A stretch of 64,000 bases of DNA from Pontibacter sp. HSC-14F20 (GTDB lineage: Bacteria > Bacteroidota > Bacteroidia > Cytophagales > Hymenobacteraceae), in the NCBI RefSeq assembly GCF_019599265.1, contig NZ_JAHZTC010000001.1, forward strand, positions 310,001 to 374,000, written 5' to 3'. Every line of letters begins with the position of its first letter. Position 1 is the stretch's first letter. A model generated the notes under the pieces. It was not told where the DNA came from, did not search any database, and worked only from the letters and a program-made list of their open reading frames with translations. The position numbers were made by a program, and so were the translations under genes. Positions 45,813-54,951 of the stretch are shown one piece after another.

Positions 45813-46486
45813 CAGAAACTGAATTTATAGCCCATCCCGTACACCGTCGTGATTGGGTCCTCACCACCGGCTTCTACCAATTTGCGGCGCAGGTTTTTGA
45901 TATGGGTGTATACAAAATCGAGTGAATCGAGGGTTTCGATGTGGTCTCCCCACAAATGTTCGGCAATGGAATCTTTGGTCAGCACCCTGTTTTTGTTGGT
46001 GACAAAGTAGAGCAGCAGATCATACTCTTTCTTGGTCAGAGTGAGCTTGCGCCCCTGCACCTGGGCCTCCGCAGACTCCGGGAACACTTCCAGGTTTCCG
46101 ACCTTGATCACTTTGTGTCCGTTGAAATTCCTGCGTCGGATAACCGAGCGCAGCCGGGCATTGAGTTCTGATAAATGGAAAGGTTTAGTTAGGTAATCGT
46201 CTGCGCCCAACTCTAAACCGGTTATTTTGTCGTCGAGGGCGTTTTTTGCTGAGATAATGATGATACCCGTATCCGGATTGTTTTTCTTAAGTAGCCTCAC
46301 AAGGTCCAGCCCATTGCCGCCCGGCAAAGTGAGGTCTACCAGCACGCAGGTATAATGCTGGTCGGCCAGCATGCGCGAGCCGTCGTGGTAGTTGAGTGCA
46401 GTATCGCAGGTATAGCCACCCGCTTGCAGGTAGGAAACCATGGAGGCATTCAGGGCTTGCTCGTCTTCAATTATCAGCAGTTTCAT
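45812..46486 (-). CDS. OmpR/PhoB-family response regulator
   Basis: This 224-residue protein has a receiver domain (1-115) with acidic pocket IIEDEQ, phospho-acceptor D51 in VLVDLTLPGG, and K101 in DDYLTKPF. The DNA-binding winged helix (about 128-222) shows GRKLTLTKKEYDLLLYFVTN and the wing region YTHIKNLRRKLVEAGG. The end TVYGMGYKFSF is typical. It is transcribed first, then the kinase, with one-base overlap. Its target promoter is probably nearby, but no repeated operator is evident. Confidence 0.93.
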   Translation of the reverse strand: MKLLIIEDEQALNASMVSYLQAGGYTCDTALNYHDGSRMLADQHYTCVLVDLTLPGGNGLDLVRLLKKNNPDTGIIIISAKNALDDKITGLELGADDYLTKPFHLSELNARLRSVIRRRNFNGHKVIKVGNLEVFPESAEAQVQGRKLTLTKKEYDLLLYFVTNKNRVLTKDSIAEHLWGDHIETLDSLDFVYTHIKNLRRKLVEAGGEDPITTVYGMGYKFSF

Positions 46487-46554
46487 CCGATTTGCTTATT
46501 TCACGCAGTATACGTTAAAAATCTGAAGACAATCTGTTTCGTAGCGATACCTGG

Positions 46555-46601
46555 CAGGTATAGTCCATCCGTTCAGGTATAGTCCATCCGTTCAGGTATA
46601 A
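46555..46601. repeat. Tandem 19-bp repeat caggtatagtccatccgtt
   Basis: Two exact copies (46555-46573, 46574-46592) are followed by a third start, caggtata-agcc. Each unit begins with the iterated word. The unit lies about 70-110 bp upstream of the response regulator ATG, so it could hold binding sites for that regulator. Confidence 0.8.
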
Positions 46602-46792
46602 GCCATGAACTGAGAGCAACCCGAGGTAGAGCAGTTGACTTAAATTTATAGCGTCATAACCCTACACTGTCAACCCGATTGTTCGCGTGACTGTAGCCGA
46701 ACGGAGTACGCATAGTTCTGAGGTATTTGTTTTCATTAGAATGGAGCCACCATACCTGCTTCTCCCGATAGCCGGAGCAACACAAATTGTTT

Positions 46793-46813
46793 CAGGTATA
46801 GGCGCTATACCTG
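46793..46813. repeat. Inverted pair of the iterated word at the PBP1A 3' end
   Basis: Arms caggtatag (46793-46801) and ctatacctg (46805-46813) with loop gcg form a perfect 9-bp hairpin. It lies just after the PBP1A stop codon on the minus strand. No T run follows, so it may be a 3'-end stabiliser rather than a terminator. Confidence 0.7.
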
Positions 46814-46815
46814 GA

Positions 46816-49323
46816 TTAGAACCATCGGATTCTGCGATTCTTTTTCTCTTCCTGCTTGCGCCTTTTTTCTTCCTTTTTTCTTTCGCGATTGCTCTTTGCC
46901 TGGTTTTTCCAGTCTTCGTAGGTTTTGACCACCTGCTCGGCAAGGCGGTCAAAAATATTTTCCTGTTCTGGTGGTCCCTCCCGGTAAGAAGGGCAGTTCA
47001 GCATACCTTGTAAATGAGAAGGCAAGGGAGCAAAACGACCGATTCGCAAGCTGGCAAAGTCCTTGTCTTGCGCTACACGACGCATGTACTCGCCCCACAC
47101 TGGCATGGCCGTGCGGGAGCCCTGTCCCTCACTGATTGTTCTAAACCTGACCTTTGGACTTTCAGCTCCAACCCACACGCCCGTCACCAGTTCCGGGGTG
47201 ATGCCGATAAACCAGCCATCGGCGTGCTCCTGTGAAGTACCCGTTTTGCCGGCAATATCCATGCGCAGACCATACTCTGTCCGCAGTCGGGCAGCACTGC
47301 CTTCTTCCACCACCCCTTGTAGCAGGTGCAGCATAACAGCCGCGTTGTCGCGCGATAGTACCCGTTTGGTACCGCTGCCGCTGCGGTGCTGGTGGATCAC
47401 GCGGCTTTGCCGGTCTTCGATGCGCTTAATGTAGATAGGCGCAGTTTTATACCCGCCATTCGCAAAAGCCGAATAAGCACTCACCATTTCCAGCAGCGAC
47501 AGGTCAGCTGTGCCTAAAGCTAGGGAAGGCACTCGTGGCAGGTCCTGCTGTATACCCATGCGCTTGGCCAGTGCCACCGTGCGGTCCACGCCCGTCTCCA
47601 GGATCAGGTGCGCGGATATGGTGTTCACAGATTGCGCCAGTGCGCCACGCATGGTATATTCTCCGCCATATTGTCCGTTGGAGTTCCGGGGTGACCAGTC
47701 CTCATATTCCGGGTAGGTGGTGAGTTCATTCGGGAAATAATCGCAGGGCTTTATACCTTTCTCCAACGCAGCTGCATATACAAAAGGCTTGAACGTAGAG
47801 CCCACCTGGCGCCGGGATCGCACGTGGTCATATTTAAAAGCATGGTGGTTGATACCGCCCACCCAGGCGCGCACGTAGCCGGTGGCAGGCTCCATCGACA
47901 GCAGTCCCGTATTCAGGAAGCGCTGGTAATATTGCAGTGAGTCCATTGGCGTCATAGGTTTGGTGGTGCTGCCTTTCCAGTTAAATACCTGCATGTTGAC
48001 AGGCTGCCGGAAGTTTTCCAGAATCTCAGTTTCGTCTGCGCCGCCTGTTTTTAGTTTCTTATAGCGCTCAGAGCGCTGCATGGCCAGTTGGATAACCGAC
48101 GCATCGGAGCCCCAAGGTATACGGCCTTTCCAGTGTACATCAAACTTCTGCTGGAGCTGGGCCATTTTTTTGCGCACTGCCTGCTCGGCATGCCGCTGCA
48201 TACGTGAGTCAATAGTGGTGTATATCTTCAGACCGTCTGTGTACAGGTTGTAGGGCTGACCGTTTTGCTTGCGCTGCGTAGCGGCCCACTGCACGAGTTC
48301 CTGCCTCAGCTGCTCCCGGAAATAAGGAGCCACCCCGTCGTTATGCGTGATATAGCGATAGTTTAGCTTAAGTGGTATTTTTTTCAGAGAGTCAGCTTGT
48401 TGTGGCGTCAGATAATTATACCTGGCCATCTGGCTGAGTACCACATTACGACGTTGCAGTGAGCGCTCCGGGTGCAGGCGAGGGTTATAGCTGGTAGTCG
48501 CTTTCAGCATACCAATCAGCACGGCGGCCTGCTCTGTCTTAAGCGAGTCGGCAGTTGTATTGAAAAACCTACGGGAAGAACGCTCAATGCCGTAGAGATT
48601 ACCTCCCATGGGCACCGTATTCAGGTATAGCTCCAGCAGTTCCTGCTTTGAGTAGATGCTTTCAAGTTTGCGGGCGATGATGATCTCGCGCATCTTGTTG
48701 ATAGGCATTTCCCAGATACGGCGGCCTTTACGTGGGAAGAGGTTCTTGGCCAATTGCTGGCTCAGGGTACTGCCCCCGCCGGCACTTTCCTGGCCCATCA
48801 CCAATGTTTTGACAAACACGCGTACCAGGCTTCTGGCATCCACGCCACTATGCTCATAAAAGCGCACATCCTCAGTCGCAACCAGGGCATCGATGGCAAC
48901 CGGCGCTATGTCGTCGTAGCGAATGTTGGTGCGGTCCTGTATATAATAGCGTCCCAGCAGCACCCTGTCAGCGGAATAAACCTCAGAGGCCGTGTTATTC
49001 TGGATCGCCTTCAGTTGGGCACGAGACGGCACGGCACCGCCTACTATACCTGTAAACACCGCCAGGTAGAAAATCGTGAAGGCCAGCAACAAAAAGAGTA
49101 CGCCTTTCAGTGTGAAGCGCAGGATGGCGCGCACGTCTGACATTCGAGGCTTCAGGGGGTTAAACTGACGCATTGCTTGCCCTTTCTGCTGCCAGTATGC
49201 GGCTGTGAATTTGGGTTTCTGGCTCTTGAAAAAGAGACGAAACTGTGTTCCTAGAAAAGTGAGAACAGGTACAAGGAGACCGTAAGTGATTAATTTTATT
49301 AGCTTTACGAGCAAACGCTTCAT
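46816..49323 (-). CDS. Penicillin-binding protein 1A (bifunctional peptidoglycan synthase)
   Basis: This 835-residue class A PBP has a membrane anchor at about 70-92 and a further hydrophobic stretch near 8-28. The GT51 glycosyltransferase domain (about 120-300) has catalytic E151 in ATEDVRFYEHSGVD, and GGGSTLSQQLAKNLF. The transpeptidase domain carries SxxK in VGSTFKPFVY, SVN in AQSVNTISA, and KTG in GKTGTSQEHADGW. It polymerises lipid II and cross-links stem peptides in the periplasm. The C-terminal 45 residues are extremely basic and Glu/Gln-rich (RKKEEKRRKQEEKKNRRIRW), a probable disordered tail. The gene is monocistronic. Confidence 0.95.
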   Translation of the reverse strand: MKRLLVKLIKLITYGLLVPVLTFLGTQFRLFFKSQKPKFTAAYWQQKGQAMRQFNPLKPRMSDVRAILRFTLKGVLFLLLAFTIFYLAVFTGIVGGAVPSRAQLKAIQNNTASEVYSADRVLLGRYYIQDRTNIRYDDIAPVAIDALVATEDVRFYEHSGVDARSLVRVFVKTLVMGQESAGGGSTLSQQLAKNLFPRKGRRIWEMPINKMREIIIARKLESIYSKQELLELYLNTVPMGGNLYGIERSSRRFFNTTADSLKTEQAAVLIGMLKATTSYNPRLHPERSLQRRNVVLSQMARYNYLTPQQADSLKKIPLKLNYRYITHNDGVAPYFREQLRQELVQWAATQRKQNGQPYNLYTDGLKIYTTIDSRMQRHAEQAVRKKMAQLQQKFDVHWKGRIPWGSDASVIQLAMQRSERYKKLKTGGADETEILENFRQPVNMQVFNWKGSTTKPMTPMDSLQYYQRFLNTGLLSMEPATGYVRAWVGGINHHAFKYDHVRSRRQVGSTFKPFVYAAALEKGIKPCDYFPNELTTYPEYEDWSPRNSNGQYGGEYTMRGALAQSVNTISAHLILETGVDRTVALAKRMGIQQDLPRVPSLALGTADLSLLEMVSAYSAFANGGYKTAPIYIKRIEDRQSRVIHQHRSGSGTKRVLSRDNAAVMLHLLQGVVEEGSAARLRTEYGLRMDIAGKTGTSQEHADGWFIGITPELVTGVWVGAESPKVRFRTISEGQGSRTAMPVWGEYMRRVAQDKDFASLRIGRFAPLPSHLQGMLNCPSYREGPPEQENIFDRLAEQVVKTYEDWKNQAKSNRERKKEEKRRKQEEKKNRRIRWF

Positions 49324-49789
49324 ATAAGGTTAGTTTTGCACAACTGCTGCGGCAGCTGCAGCCAAAAGGCAGGCAATAACCACGCCATACCTTGGCCTAT
49401 TTTCCAGAGACCATACGGTAAATAAACTCTTCAGGACGTCCGGTTTTGGCAATCGCCATGGTTTATAACGCAACCAGGCCGCATTTTATTTATTTTTTCT
49501 GGCGTATGGATATCCTGTTTCCAAAACCTGCTACGCTGTAAATTTCATCTTCATAAAACAGCACCTGACAGTTCTTCTTATAAAACTTGAACTCTTTCTG
49601 AAACTAAAAAGCCTTTCACTGTGAATTAGTGAAAGGCTTTGTTTTCTGTCGATTTTGGACGAAAGCTTCAGGTATAGCAGCAGGCTATTCCTAATACAGT
49701 GAGTTCAGATTCCAGAACAGACCTCGCAACCGGTAAGGCAAACTATACAAACCGACATCCAGAAAGAAGCCTGAGCTAAGCAAAAGAAC
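49324..49789. other. Intergenic gap with terminator and a 20-codon micro-ORF
   Basis: This 466-bp gap separates PBP1A from the STAS-like gene, both on the minus strand. On the minus strand 49397-49459 encodes a 20-residue ORF (MAIAKTGRPEEFIYRMVSGK) of uncertain reality. A terminator lies at 49605-49643. Otherwise nothing is seen. Confidence 0.5.
49605..49643 (-). terminator. Rho-independent terminator after the STAS-like gene
   Basis: Arms aaagcctttcact and agtgaaaggcttt enclose a short loop. Both strands show T-rich sequence after the stem (ttttt on minus). It lies about 150 bp beyond the stop of the STAS-like gene. Confidence 0.8.
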
Positions 49790-50815
49790 TTATGCTTGCT
49801 CCAACCATTCCAATGCGTCCTCTTCTGCCAAAAAGTATTGTGCCTGATGGTCTATGGCGGCCTGCTTCAGCTTCTTGCCAATATTTTCGCTGCTCATTTG
49901 CTGCAGAGCATCAGCTGAGGTGATCACCGCCAGCTTTTTTAGATTCATTTTGGGAAGTATTTGCTGCGATGTAGTAATTAGCCAACCCTGGTCTTCGAGC
50001 GTGAGCACCCCGAGGCGCTGGTTATTGAGCAACAAGCGCTCCAGGCGATGCGCTACAAGGGCGCGTCCCGCCTTCAGCATTCCGTAGCGGTACTGTCGGC
50101 TTTGAGGCGCCTTCTTCCAGCGAATGTGCATCACGCTTTTCGCCTTATCCAGCAATATCGACACAAAATCTGTTTCGATGGTGATCAGATCCGGAAGAGG
50201 CTCCGGTAAACTGGTGGGATTACCCTGCTGTGCAGGAGCAACCGGTACAGTGGCATGGCCTTTGGCTTTCAAACCGGCGCGTAGAAGCTTCAGGTTAAAA
50301 TGAAGGGGTATACGGATAAATTCTTCGTTGACGATCGCCTTGTCGTTGTCGCGCAGCAGCCAGCGCAATCCTTCTTCCCGGTTATTAAATAAACTAGCCT
50401 CGTAAGGCATTTCCCCCAAGGTGAGCAGGGTCTGTCGCATCATAGTATTCATCTCGCTTGGCACCACACGGGCCACCCGCCGGATCGAGGTATACTGCAG
50501 TGCTTCGTACATGAATTTTTTCGCCCATAGTTGGTCCTCTGCTGTTACATTGTATTCGGCAGGTATTTCAACCAGCAAAAGTTCTGCTTTGAGAATGGCT
50601 GTAGCACGGGCCAGCAAACGTATTGACTGCCTTAGTTCAGCAGAGGTAGTAAAGCGGTTCCATCTGGCGCAGAGCAACTTGTGTTCCGGACAAAAACTTA
50701 CGGAAAGGATGTCAGTTTCATGCTCGGTAGTGGGTGAATAAGATGATTTAAAACCAGCCTGCTGAGGCAATAGATTTTTTGAAATATTGGTGCTCATATT
50801 CATCATTTGTTTCAT
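49790..50815 (-). CDS. Protein of unknown function with two tandem STAS-like domains
   Basis: This 341-residue cytoplasmic protein has no signal peptide. It consists of two similar halves of about 120 residues: VSFCPEHKLLCARWNRFTTS to NREEGLRWL (about 35-155) and SILLDKAKSVMHIRWKKAPQ to LAEEDALEWL (about 220-340). Each has a beta-beta-helix-beta pattern, a middle LLVEIP or LTLEDQ strand, and ends in E-E-x-x-L-x-W-L. This resembles the SpoIIAA/STAS-like family common in Bacteroidota with unknown function. A Pro-rich linker (VPVAPAQQGNPTSLPEPLPD) joins the halves. Four in-frame ATGs lie in the first seven codons, so the start is uncertain by a few residues. There are no informative neighbours. 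Confidence 0.6.
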   Translation of the reverse strand: MKQMMNMSTNISKNLLPQQAGFKSSYSPTTEHETDILSVSFCPEHKLLCARWNRFTTSAELRQSIRLLARATAILKAELLLVEIPAEYNVTAEDQLWAKKFMYEALQYTSIRRVARVVPSEMNTMMRQTLLTLGEMPYEASLFNNREEGLRWLLRDNDKAIVNEEFIRIPLHFNLKLLRAGLKAKGHATVPVAPAQQGNPTSLPEPLPDLITIETDFVSILLDKAKSVMHIRWKKAPQSRQYRYGMLKAGRALVAHRLERLLLNNQRLGVLTLEDQGWLITTSQQILPKMNLKKLAVITSADALQQMSSENIGKKLKQAAIDHQAQYFLAEEDALEWLEQA

Positions 50816-51100
50816 TAGACAGGAGTCCTGTCAGTAGGTATAAGTAGCGCGGCAGTATAGTTCAATGCATTAGCAACCGCAATATAAGTATTTGAGTTCA
50901 AGTAATTTATAATTTGATATGGGCTGTTCACTTAACCAGTCGGCACTATTTCATTTACTGGCAAAATCCGGCTGTTCACCCCATACCAGCAAGTTTTGGC
51001 CATCAGAACAATTCTCCAGCAAAGCCAAATATTTTCAGGCCAGCATACCCGTTACAACTTGCTACGTAGTATACTTTCTAATCACTAAGCTGGAATTTTT

Positions 51101-52624
51101 ATGAAAACGGAACGTAGATTGCCTGATATTTCGGAGGCGGATGTTGTACTGATTGGTGCTGGAATAATGAGCGCTACGCTGGGTATGATGTTAAAGGAGC
51201 TACAGCCCGATTTGCGGATCACGGTGCTCGAAAGACTTGATGTTGCAGCGGCCGAAAGCTCGGATGCCTGGAACAATGCCGGAACAGGTCATGCTGCTTT
51301 CTGTGAGCTAAACTATACCCCGGAGAAAGCCGACGGCAGTATCGATATCACCAAAGCAGTCAGTATTTCCGAATCGTTTGAAATATCGCGTCAGTTCTGG
51401 TCCTACCTCATACAGAAAAACATGATCGACCTTCCAGGTAATTTTATCAATGGTATTCCGCACATGAGTTTTGTGTGGGGTGATGATAATGTTAACTACC
51501 TCCGGAAGCGCCACGCCGCCCTCACTTCCTGCCATCTTTTTGAAGGTATGGAGTATACAGAAGACGTGGATGATCTGAAGCGCTGGATACCGCTGGTGAT
51601 GGAAGGACGCGACCCGCTCGAGAAAGTGGCGGCTACCCGCATGGACCTGGGTACAGATGTAAATTTTGGGGCACTGACCCGCTCCATGTTTGAGCGACTG
51701 GGCAAAATGGAAGGAGTAAACCTGTACTTCGGCTACGAAGTCCGCAAACTAAAGCAGCGAACTGACAACAGTTGGAGCATTCGTGTTCGACATCGGGAAT
51801 CAAGAGACAAGCACAGGGTAAACGGAAATTTTGTTTTTATTGGGGCAGGTGGTGGCTCTTTACCCTTACTACTGAAGTCAGGTATACCTGAAGGGGAAGG
51901 TTTTGGCGGCTTCCCGGTAAGCGGCCAGTGGCTCAAATGCATCAACCCGGATGTCATTGAGCAGCACAAGGCAAAGGTATACGGCAAGGCTTCTGTAGGT
52001 TCCCCGCCCATGTCAGTGCCGCACCTGGACACCCGCTTCATCAATGGCAAGCGCGAACTGCTCTTTGGGCCCTATGCCGGCTTCACCACCAAGTTTTTAA
52101 AAAACGGCTCTTTCTTCGATCTACCATTGTCCATCAAAGTAAACAACCTGCGTCCAATGCTATCTGCCGGCGTCAAGAACATCCCACTCACGCAATACCT
52201 GATCGACCAGGTGCTGCAGTCATCTGATGAGCGGTTAGAAGCGCTACGGCAATACTACCCGGAGGCACGGGGCGAGGACTGGAAACTGGAAGTGGCCGGG
52301 CAGCGGGTGCAGGTAATTAAAAAGGACCCGGAACATGGCGGTGTGCTGGAATTCGGTACTGAGGTCGTAGCTGGTGCTGATGGATCGCTGGCGGCGCTAC
52401 TGGGGGCGTCTCCGGGGGCTTCTACGGCTGTTTTCATTATGATCAACCTGCTACACCGCTGTTTCCCGGAGAAGATAGAGTCAGCAGCCTGGCAACAGAA
52501 GTTGAAGCAGATGATTCCGTCGTATGGAGAGTCGCTGGCCGATGATGTTGCGCTGCTCCGCAGAGTGCGCACCTGGACCGGTGAGGTGCTCGGTTTACAG
52601 AAAACGATAAATGGTAAGGTATAG
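51101..52624 (+). CDS. mqo: Malate:quinone oxidoreductase
   Basis: This 507-residue peripheral membrane flavoprotein oxidises malate to oxaloacetate and reduces quinone. The FAD-binding N-terminus reads DVVLIGAGIMSATLGMMLKE (about 15-34), followed by LERLDVAAAESSDAWNNAGT and GHAAFCELNYTP, both nearly invariant in Mqo. Later family blocks are SFVWGDDNVNYLRKRHAALT, MDLGTDVNFGALTRSMFERL and PHLDTRFINGKRELLFGPYA. The C-terminus GASPGASTAVFIMINLLHRC completes the pattern. Length is normal. The stop codon TAG forms part of an iterated word (aaggtatag). It complements complex I in feeding the quinone pool. The gene is monocistronic. Confidence 0.97.
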   Translation: MKTERRLPDISEADVVLIGAGIMSATLGMMLKELQPDLRITVLERLDVAAAESSDAWNNAGTGHAAFCELNYTPEKADGSIDITKAVSISESFEISRQFWSYLIQKNMIDLPGNFINGIPHMSFVWGDDNVNYLRKRHAALTSCHLFEGMEYTEDVDDLKRWIPLVMEGRDPLEKVAATRMDLGTDVNFGALTRSMFERLGKMEGVNLYFGYEVRKLKQRTDNSWSIRVRHRESRDKHRVNGNFVFIGAGGGSLPLLLKSGIPEGEGFGGFPVSGQWLKCINPDVIEQHKAKVYGKASVGSPPMSVPHLDTRFINGKRELLFGPYAGFTTKFLKNGSFFDLPLSIKVNNLRPMLSAGVKNIPLTQYLIDQVLQSSDERLEALRQYYPEARGEDWKLEVAGQRVQVIKKDPEHGGVLEFGTEVVAGADGSLAALLGASPGASTAVFIMINLLHRCFPEKIESAAWQQKLKQMIPSYGESLADDVALLRRVRTWTGEVLGLQKTINGKV

Positions 52625-52790
52625 CCCTGGAAATTGTCAGTGCTATACCTGCTGCTCAAACTAACCACCGTAATTTATCTGAGTATGGTATACCGGACAA
52701 GCTCGGCGCTAAGGCACATCACATAAGGATTTTACTTCTATACCTGATGGAGAGGTATAGCCTAAGGTTCCGGTTAGATGCTTAGAAAAC

Positions 52791-52828
52791 AAAAAGCCCT
52801 CCCGATAACTCGATCGGGAGGGCTTTCT
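52791..52828. terminator. Bidirectional terminator between mqo and the M13 peptidase gene
   Basis: Arms agccctcccgat (52795-52806) and atcgggagggct (52813-52824) with a 6-base loop are flanked by aaaaa and tttctt. It ends 18 bp before the M13 stop and serves both convergent genes. The 170 bp before it contain five iterated-word copies. Confidence 0.88.
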
Positions 52829-52845
52829 TATAGGCAAAGTGCCAA

Positions 52846-54951
52846 TTACCAGATTCTGATTCTTTCTTCAGGCGATTTGTATAGCTTGTCACCTGGCTTC
52901 ACATTGAAGGCCTTGTACCAGGCATCCATGTTCACAGGCGCACCAATTGTGCGGTACATACCTGGTGAGTGCGAATCTGTCAGGATCAGTTGAGCAGCAG
53001 TTTCAGGCAGGATATTCGTTCTCCAAACCTGTGCCCAGGCCAGGAAGAAACGCTGATCCGGCGTGAAGCCATCAATTTTCTTTTTGCCCTTGCCTTGCTT
53101 GGTCATTTTAAAGGCTTCGTAAGCAGCGCTCAGGCCACCCAGGTCACCAATGTTTTCACCCAGTGTCAGCTTACCATTCACGTGGATAGAATCCAGCACG
53201 GTGTAGCCGTTGTACTGCGCTACCAATTGGTCAGCTTTTTCCTGGAAACGGGCGCGGTCTGTATCGGTCCACCAATTGCGCAGGTTACCGTCTTTGTCGT
53301 ACTGGCTGCCAGAGTCATCGAAACCATGGGAGATCTCGTGGCCGATAACAGCACCAATGCCGCCGTAGTTCACCGCATCATCTGCATTCGGGTCGAAGAA
53401 CGGGAATTGCAGAATACCAGCCGGGAACACGATCTCGTTCATCACCGGGCTGTAGTAAGCGTTCACGGTAGGAGGTGTCATGCCCCATTTAGTTCTGTCA
53501 ACTGGTTTGCCCAGCTGGCTGATCATGTCGTTGTAACCCCACTGGCCGGCGTTGCGCACGTTCTGGAAGAAGGCACTGCGGTTTATTTCCAGTCCATCAT
53601 AGGTTTTCCACTTTTCAGGGTAGCCCACTTTAGGGCGGAAGGTAGCCAGTTTAGCTAAAGCCTTGTCCTTTGTTTCGGCAGACATCCAGTCCAGACCTTT
53701 GATGCGGATCTCGTAGGCTTTGATCAGGTTAGCGATCATTTCGTCCATACGAGCTTTCGCTTCCGGCTTAAAGTGTTTCTCTACATACAGCTGACCAAGT
53801 AGCTCACCTATAGTGCCATCTGTCAGCTGCGACATGCGCTGCCAGCGTGGGGTTTGTACCTTCTGGCCAGATAGTATTTGTGTGAACGCGAAGTTCGCAT
53901 CTACAAAGTCAGAACTCAGGTATGGTGCTGCTGACTTGAGTACATTGAACTGCAGATAAGTCTGCCAGTCAGCTACCGGCGTAGCAGTTAGCATACCATT
54001 TAGCTCCGTGAAGAATTTCGGATTGTTTACCAGGATCGTGTCTTCACCGGTTACCTTCAGTTCCGTCATCAGTTGCTTCCAGTCCATGTTCGGAGTGGTT
54101 TTGCTGAAGTCGGCTACGGCAAATTTGTTGTAGGTTTTGTGCGGGTCACGCATCTCTACACGAGCCATCTGCGCGGCTGCCATTTTCTTCTCAATGTTGA
54201 AGATGGTCTCTGCGTTTTTCTTGGCAGCAGCCTCGTCTGTTCCCGTCAGGGTGAAGAGCTTTGTGATGTAGGTTTTGTAGGCATCCTGAATGCGGGTGCT
54301 GCGGGCATCGTTCTTCAGGTAATAGTCACGGTCAGGCAGGGTAGTACCGCCCTGACTCAGCTGCGGGATCATTACCTCTACGTTCTTGCGATCCTGTCCA
54401 ACATAGAAGCCAAACATGGGGGCAGCGGCTCCTGTGCTGCGCAGCGTTGCCACTTCATGTAGCACACCGTTCACATCCTGAATACCTTTGATGCGCTCCA
54501 AATCAGATTTGATAGGGGTATAGCCGAGCTTCTCGATAGCAGCGCTGTCCATGGCGGCGGCATAGAAGTCACCCACACGGCGTTCTACCGAACCGGCCGG
54601 TGCACTAGTTTTGGCAGCAGCGTCTTTCAGGATCGTGCGAACAGCGATGATGTTGAAGTCGCGCAGCTGGTTGAAACTCCCCCAGCGGGTTTCCTTGGCA
54701 GGCACCGGGTTATTATTCAGCCAAACGCCATTGGCGTAGGTATAGAAATCGTTGCCGGGCTTCACGCTCAAGTCCATGTTCGACTTGTCGATGAACTTGG
54801 CCTGGCTGGCAGGTTTACCGCCGTTCTGGGCTGTCGCCTCAAGAGCGCAGAAAGTTGCCGCGCCGAAAAGCAAAAGCCTCAGGCGGTTTTTCCAGACAGA
54901 CGACTCTCTCACAGTCTGAGACAGATTAGCAGTGTCTTTTGTGTTTTTCAT
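52846..54951 (-). CDS. M13 family metallopeptidase (neprilysin/PepO-like, exported)
   Basis: This 701-residue protein has an N-terminal hydrophobic signal near 28-43 (LRLLLFGAATFCALEATAQ) preceded by a long charged leader. The Peptidase_M13_N domain spans about 60-450 (VKPGNDFYTYANGVWLNNNP). Peptidase_M13 follows, with zinc ligands in GAVIGHEISHGFDDSGSQYD and GENIGDLGGLSAAYEAF, NAYYSPVMNEIVFPAGILQF and the C-terminal PGMYRTIGAPVNMDAWYKAF. Members cleave peptides smaller than about 40 residues. The mature enzyme is probably periplasmic or lipid-free secreted. Monocistronic. Confidence 0.94.
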   Translation of the reverse strand: MKNTKDTANLSQTVRESSVWKNRLRLLLFGAATFCALEATAQNGGKPASQAKFIDKSNMDLSVKPGNDFYTYANGVWLNNNPVPAKETRWGSFNQLRDFNIIAVRTILKDAAAKTSAPAGSVERRVGDFYAAAMDSAAIEKLGYTPIKSDLERIKGIQDVNGVLHEVATLRSTGAAAPMFGFYVGQDRKNVEVMIPQLSQGGTTLPDRDYYLKNDARSTRIQDAYKTYITKLFTLTGTDEAAAKKNAETIFNIEKKMAAAQMARVEMRDPHKTYNKFAVADFSKTTPNMDWKQLMTELKVTGEDTILVNNPKFFTELNGMLTATPVADWQTYLQFNVLKSAAPYLSSDFVDANFAFTQILSGQKVQTPRWQRMSQLTDGTIGELLGQLYVEKHFKPEAKARMDEMIANLIKAYEIRIKGLDWMSAETKDKALAKLATFRPKVGYPEKWKTYDGLEINRSAFFQNVRNAGQWGYNDMISQLGKPVDRTKWGMTPPTVNAYYSPVMNEIVFPAGILQFPFFDPNADDAVNYGGIGAVIGHEISHGFDDSGSQYDKDGNLRNWWTDTDRARFQEKADQLVAQYNGYTVLDSIHVNGKLTLGENIGDLGGLSAAYEAFKMTKQGKGKKKIDGFTPDQRFFLAWAQVWRTNILPETAAQLILTDSHSPGMYRTIGAPVNMDAWYKAFNVKPGDKLYKSPEERIRIW

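Larger units (their letters stand above)
46487..46815. other. Intergenic gap rich in iterated GGTATA words
   Basis: This 329-bp region lies upstream of the response regulator and downstream of PBP1A, both on the minus strand. It holds a 19-bp tandem repeat (46555-46592), further word copies near 46593 and 46793-46813, and no convincing ORF. The inverted pair at 46793-46813 lies 2 bp after the PBP1A stop. Confidence 0.55.

Noticed and set aside
46662..46952. Lys/Arg-rich frame covering the PBP1A tail
   Set aside because: It overlaps the basic PBP1A C-terminus in a different frame; the low-complexity DNA there produces long frames by chance.
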